A program made the translations under genes and the position numbers. The notes below the pieces were generated by a model that saw nothing but the letters and a program-made list of their open reading frames with translations, did no database searches and was not told where the DNA came from. A stretch of DNA of 8,293 bases, taken from NCBI GenBank assembly GCA_017860075.1, contig JAFNAH010000039.1, forward strand, positions 1 through 8,293, read 5' to 3'. This document shows, one piece after another, positions 6,709 through 8,293 of the stretch (positions are counted from its first letter, which is position 1; every line of letters starts with the position of its first letter). This DNA comes from Acidobacteriota bacterium. Its GTDB lineage: Bacteria; Acidobacteriota; UBA6911.

Positions 6709-8129
6709 GAGTCTGAACTGGCACGAGCCCTCTTCCAGAGCACTTCGAGCGTTACCACAAACGGAGTCAGCAGCATGCTCAGAAGAAGGAGGATGGTGAG
6801 AAGCTTCACGGTCGAGTAGCCCTTCCTTGTGACCGTAGGCGGCTGTTTCACAGAGACGTAGCTACTCACCGAGGCGCTGAGATAGTCGTCGAGGAGTTTA
6901 TTGTACTTCTTGATGATATTCGTGAGTTCGGAGGACACGGCCCCAACCGAAGCCCGATATCTCTCCGGAAGGGCCTGGGTCGAAATGCCGGCTTTTGGAA
7001 GGAGGGCGAGCTGCCTTTCCAGGCGCGCTTTCGCTACCCCCATTGCCTGGATATCCTCCTGGAGCTTTGAAATACGCTGGACTAAGGGACCCACATAATC
7101 ACTCTTGACCAGCCGGTCGAGTGCACCCGCATCGACCAGGGGAACACCCTCTTTACCCATGAGTTGGCCAGCGAGCACTGCCTTCGGTCGTTCGAGCGCC
7201 TCCAGCAGCCTGCCCGCTTCTTCGGCTTCCTTGGTCCGCTGACGGATCTGGATATCCAGATCCTGAGTCTGGTATTTGGTTCGCTTCCCCATCAGGTCCG
7301 GGTCTCTGACAAGGAGGCCCTCGTAGGTCAGACCCTCCAATGCCAGGAACCGGGTACCGAACCAATTCTGCAGATCCTGCTGTGTATCCAGGAATGCGAG
7401 GTGGAACGCCGGGTCCTGAAAATGAAGAGATTCCGTAATGAGGTCTTTCAGCTGCGCATCGAGCCTAGTGTAGGTCGCCCGGTAAATCGAAGGTACGTCC
7501 CAAGAATCGTAGACCTCGATCAGTTGCTCATAATTCATCCTATCAGGAATCGCCATGAAACCCAACGCGGACTCCTGCTGAAACTTGACCTGTTCTTGAT
7601 ACCCCGCCACTATGGCATCGAACAACCGCATCTCCTGATCGTCGGACAGACCCCGATAGGCGATTTCCAGGTCAAACTGAGTGGGGTAGTAATCCTCTCT
7701 CCTGACACCGTCCGCGTCCTGTTTTTGCCATCGGCTGCGAATCTCAGGCGGTATGATCGGTGTGACATAGATGCGAGCTGCAAGGTCGCTGGTTGAGATG
7801 CCCTCGTCTTTCAAGCCTGCGTCCGCCAACGCCTTGCTGATAACAGCAGGGCTACGGAAGTCCTCGACGCTGAACTTCCTGCCATTCGGATACTCATGCT
7901 TTTCCATGCCGCGGAACGTCAGGGCGACAGTCCCCCTTACCGTCTTGCCCAAGGCGAAGTACCAGATAACGAGCATTCCGAGGGAGACGGCTGCCAGGAT
8001 CAGGAAACGACTGAGTAACCTGACCCTGTGACGATACAAAAACCCCAGCAGATCGGTCATACCAAGAGCATCGGGGGTTGAATCAAGTTCTGTTCCCTGA
8101 TCGTGCTCGTGGCTTGGGACTTGGGACAT
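6705..8129 (-). CDS. Wzz-like polysaccharide co-polymerase / chain-length determinant
   Basis: The protein probably sets polymer length during surface polysaccharide assembly at the inner membrane. Its 474 residues show the family topology: a cytoplasmic N-terminus of about 40 residues, membrane segment one at about 41-60 (RFLILAAVSLGMLVIWYFAL), and a large periplasmic domain. Charged helical coiled-coil stretches lie at about 283-318 and 345-378. A proline-containing stretch (KQPPTVTRKG) precedes membrane segment two at about 441-465, and a short basic tail ends the protein. It is longer than classical Wzz (about 330-370) and has no C-terminal tyrosine-kinase domain, so any partner kinase would be encoded elsewhere. 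The ATG start has AGGAG 7 nt upstream. The stop overlaps the methyltransferase start. The leader carries two inverted repeats. Sequence similarity to named Wzz proteins is weak, so the family call rests mainly on topology and context. Confidence 0.75.
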   Translation of the reverse strand: MSQVPSHEHDQGTELDSTPDALGMTDLLGFLYRHRVRLLSRFLILAAVSLGMLVIWYFALGKTVRGTVALTFRGMEKHEYPNGRKFSVEDFRSPAVISKALADAGLKDEGISTSDLAARIYVTPIIPPEIRSRWQKQDADGVRREDYYPTQFDLEIAYRGLSDDQEMRLFDAIVAGYQEQVKFQQESALGFMAIPDRMNYEQLIEVYDSWDVPSIYRATYTRLDAQLKDLITESLHFQDPAFHLAFLDTQQDLQNWFGTRFLALEGLTYEGLLVRDPDLMGKRTKYQTQDLDIQIRQRTKEAEEAGRLLEALERPKAVLAGQLMGKEGVPLVDAGALDRLVKSDYVGPLVQRISKLQEDIQAMGVAKARLERQLALLPKAGISTQALPERYRASVGAVSSELTNIIKKYNKLLDDYLSASVSSYVSVKQPPTVTRKGYSTVKLLTILLLLSMLLTPFVVTLEVLWKRARASSDS

Positions 8130-8142
8130 AGTGCGACTCCTG

Positions 8143-8156
8143 ACACTCTTGAGTGT
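8143..8156 (-). promoter_or_regulatory. Short dyad abutting the Wzz-like gene's ribosome site
   Basis: ACACTC and GAGTGT flank a two-base centre, a perfect 14-bp dyad one base upstream of the AGGAG Shine-Dalgarno (8141-8137). In RNA it would form a 5-bp stem with a CAAG loop. The half-site ACACTCTT recurs at 8232-8239, on the other side of the candidate -10. Both copies could be sites for one DNA-binding regulator; this is inference. Confidence 0.35.
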
Positions 8157-8202
8157 TTGCGATCCCGGTCAGAGGAACACTGCGGGCGGTCGTTCCGATG
8201 GG

Positions 8203-8208
8203 ATTCTA
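8203..8208 (-). promoter_or_regulatory. Candidate -10 box for the Wzz-like gene
   Basis: Minus-strand TAGAAT (8208-8203) matches five of six consensus bases and equals the -10 of the M23 peptidase promoter. No acceptable -35 hexamer occurs 16-18 bp upstream and there is no extended -10 TG. An activator-dependent promoter, or chance, are both possible. It would give a leader of about 66 nt. Confidence 0.3.
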
Positions 8209-8244
8209 GCTCACTGCAGACCGCAGATACTACACTCTTTTCAC

Positions 8245-8284
8245 CAAGTCGGCCCCTTTTACAGCAGCGAACGGAGCCGACTTG
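8245..8284 (-). repeat. 12-bp inverted repeat upstream of the Wzz-like gene
   Basis: The arms are 8245-8256 and 8273-8284, separated by 16 bases. On the minus strand CAAGTCGGCTCC pairs with GGGGCCGACTTG: eleven Watson-Crick pairs and one T-G wobble. On the plus strand the same position is a C-A mismatch, so RNA folding favours the minus-strand transcript. Neither side carries a T-run, so it does not look like an intrinsic terminator. It lies about 115 bp before the start codon, near the window edge. Confidence 0.6.
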
Positions 8285-8293
8285 CATTCCACA

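Noticed and set aside
8057..8287. 76-codon minus-strand frame covering the Wzz-like leader
   Set aside because: It overlaps the start of the Wzz-like gene in another frame, is rich in Arg, Ser and Cys, and spans the inverted repeats; it looks non-coding.

Overview
The window reads as ordinary bacterial chromosome of fairly high G+C. Nothing in it fixes the phylum. The two-membrane style envelope genes (a membrane-anchored M23 peptidase and a Wzz-type polysaccharide chain-length protein) favour a Gram-negative cell plan, but that is inference. All protein genes lie on the minus strand; the only plus-strand gene is the tmRNA gene.

Layout from right to left, in the direction the minus-strand genes are read. 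A regulatory-looking leader (about 8130-8293) contains a 12-bp inverted repeat and a small dyad. It precedes a Wzz-like polysaccharide co-polymerase gene (6705-8129), which overlaps a SAM-dependent methyltransferase gene (5764-6708) by four bases. These two look like the tail of an exopolysaccharide or O-antigen cluster continuing beyond the right edge. The tmRNA gene ssrA (5376-5724, plus strand) converges on the methyltransferase. Its tag reading frame ends in the classical Ala-Leu-Ala-Ala.

A 408-bp divergent spacer (4968-5375) carries a near-consensus sigma-70 promoter for the M23 metallopeptidase gene (4071-4967), a nested dyad, and a weaker candidate promoter for ssrA. After the peptidase comes a 341-bp spacer with its own good promoter (-35 at 3783-3788, -10 at 3760-3765), which drives secA (1060-3729). 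The secA Shine-Dalgarno sequence sits in a short hairpin. guaB follows 40 bp later (1-1019) and is cut off by the left edge, so secA and guaB are probably cotranscribed.

Functionally the window joins protein export (SecA), purine synthesis (IMP dehydrogenase), cell-wall remodelling (M23 peptidase), ribosome rescue (tmRNA) and surface polysaccharide assembly (Wzz-like protein plus methyltransferase). I found no convincing new multi-gene system. The points most worth a second look are the short-leader hairpin at the secA start, the 12-bp inverted repeat upstream of the Wzz-like gene, the nested dyad between the peptidase and ssrA, and the tmRNA tag sequence.
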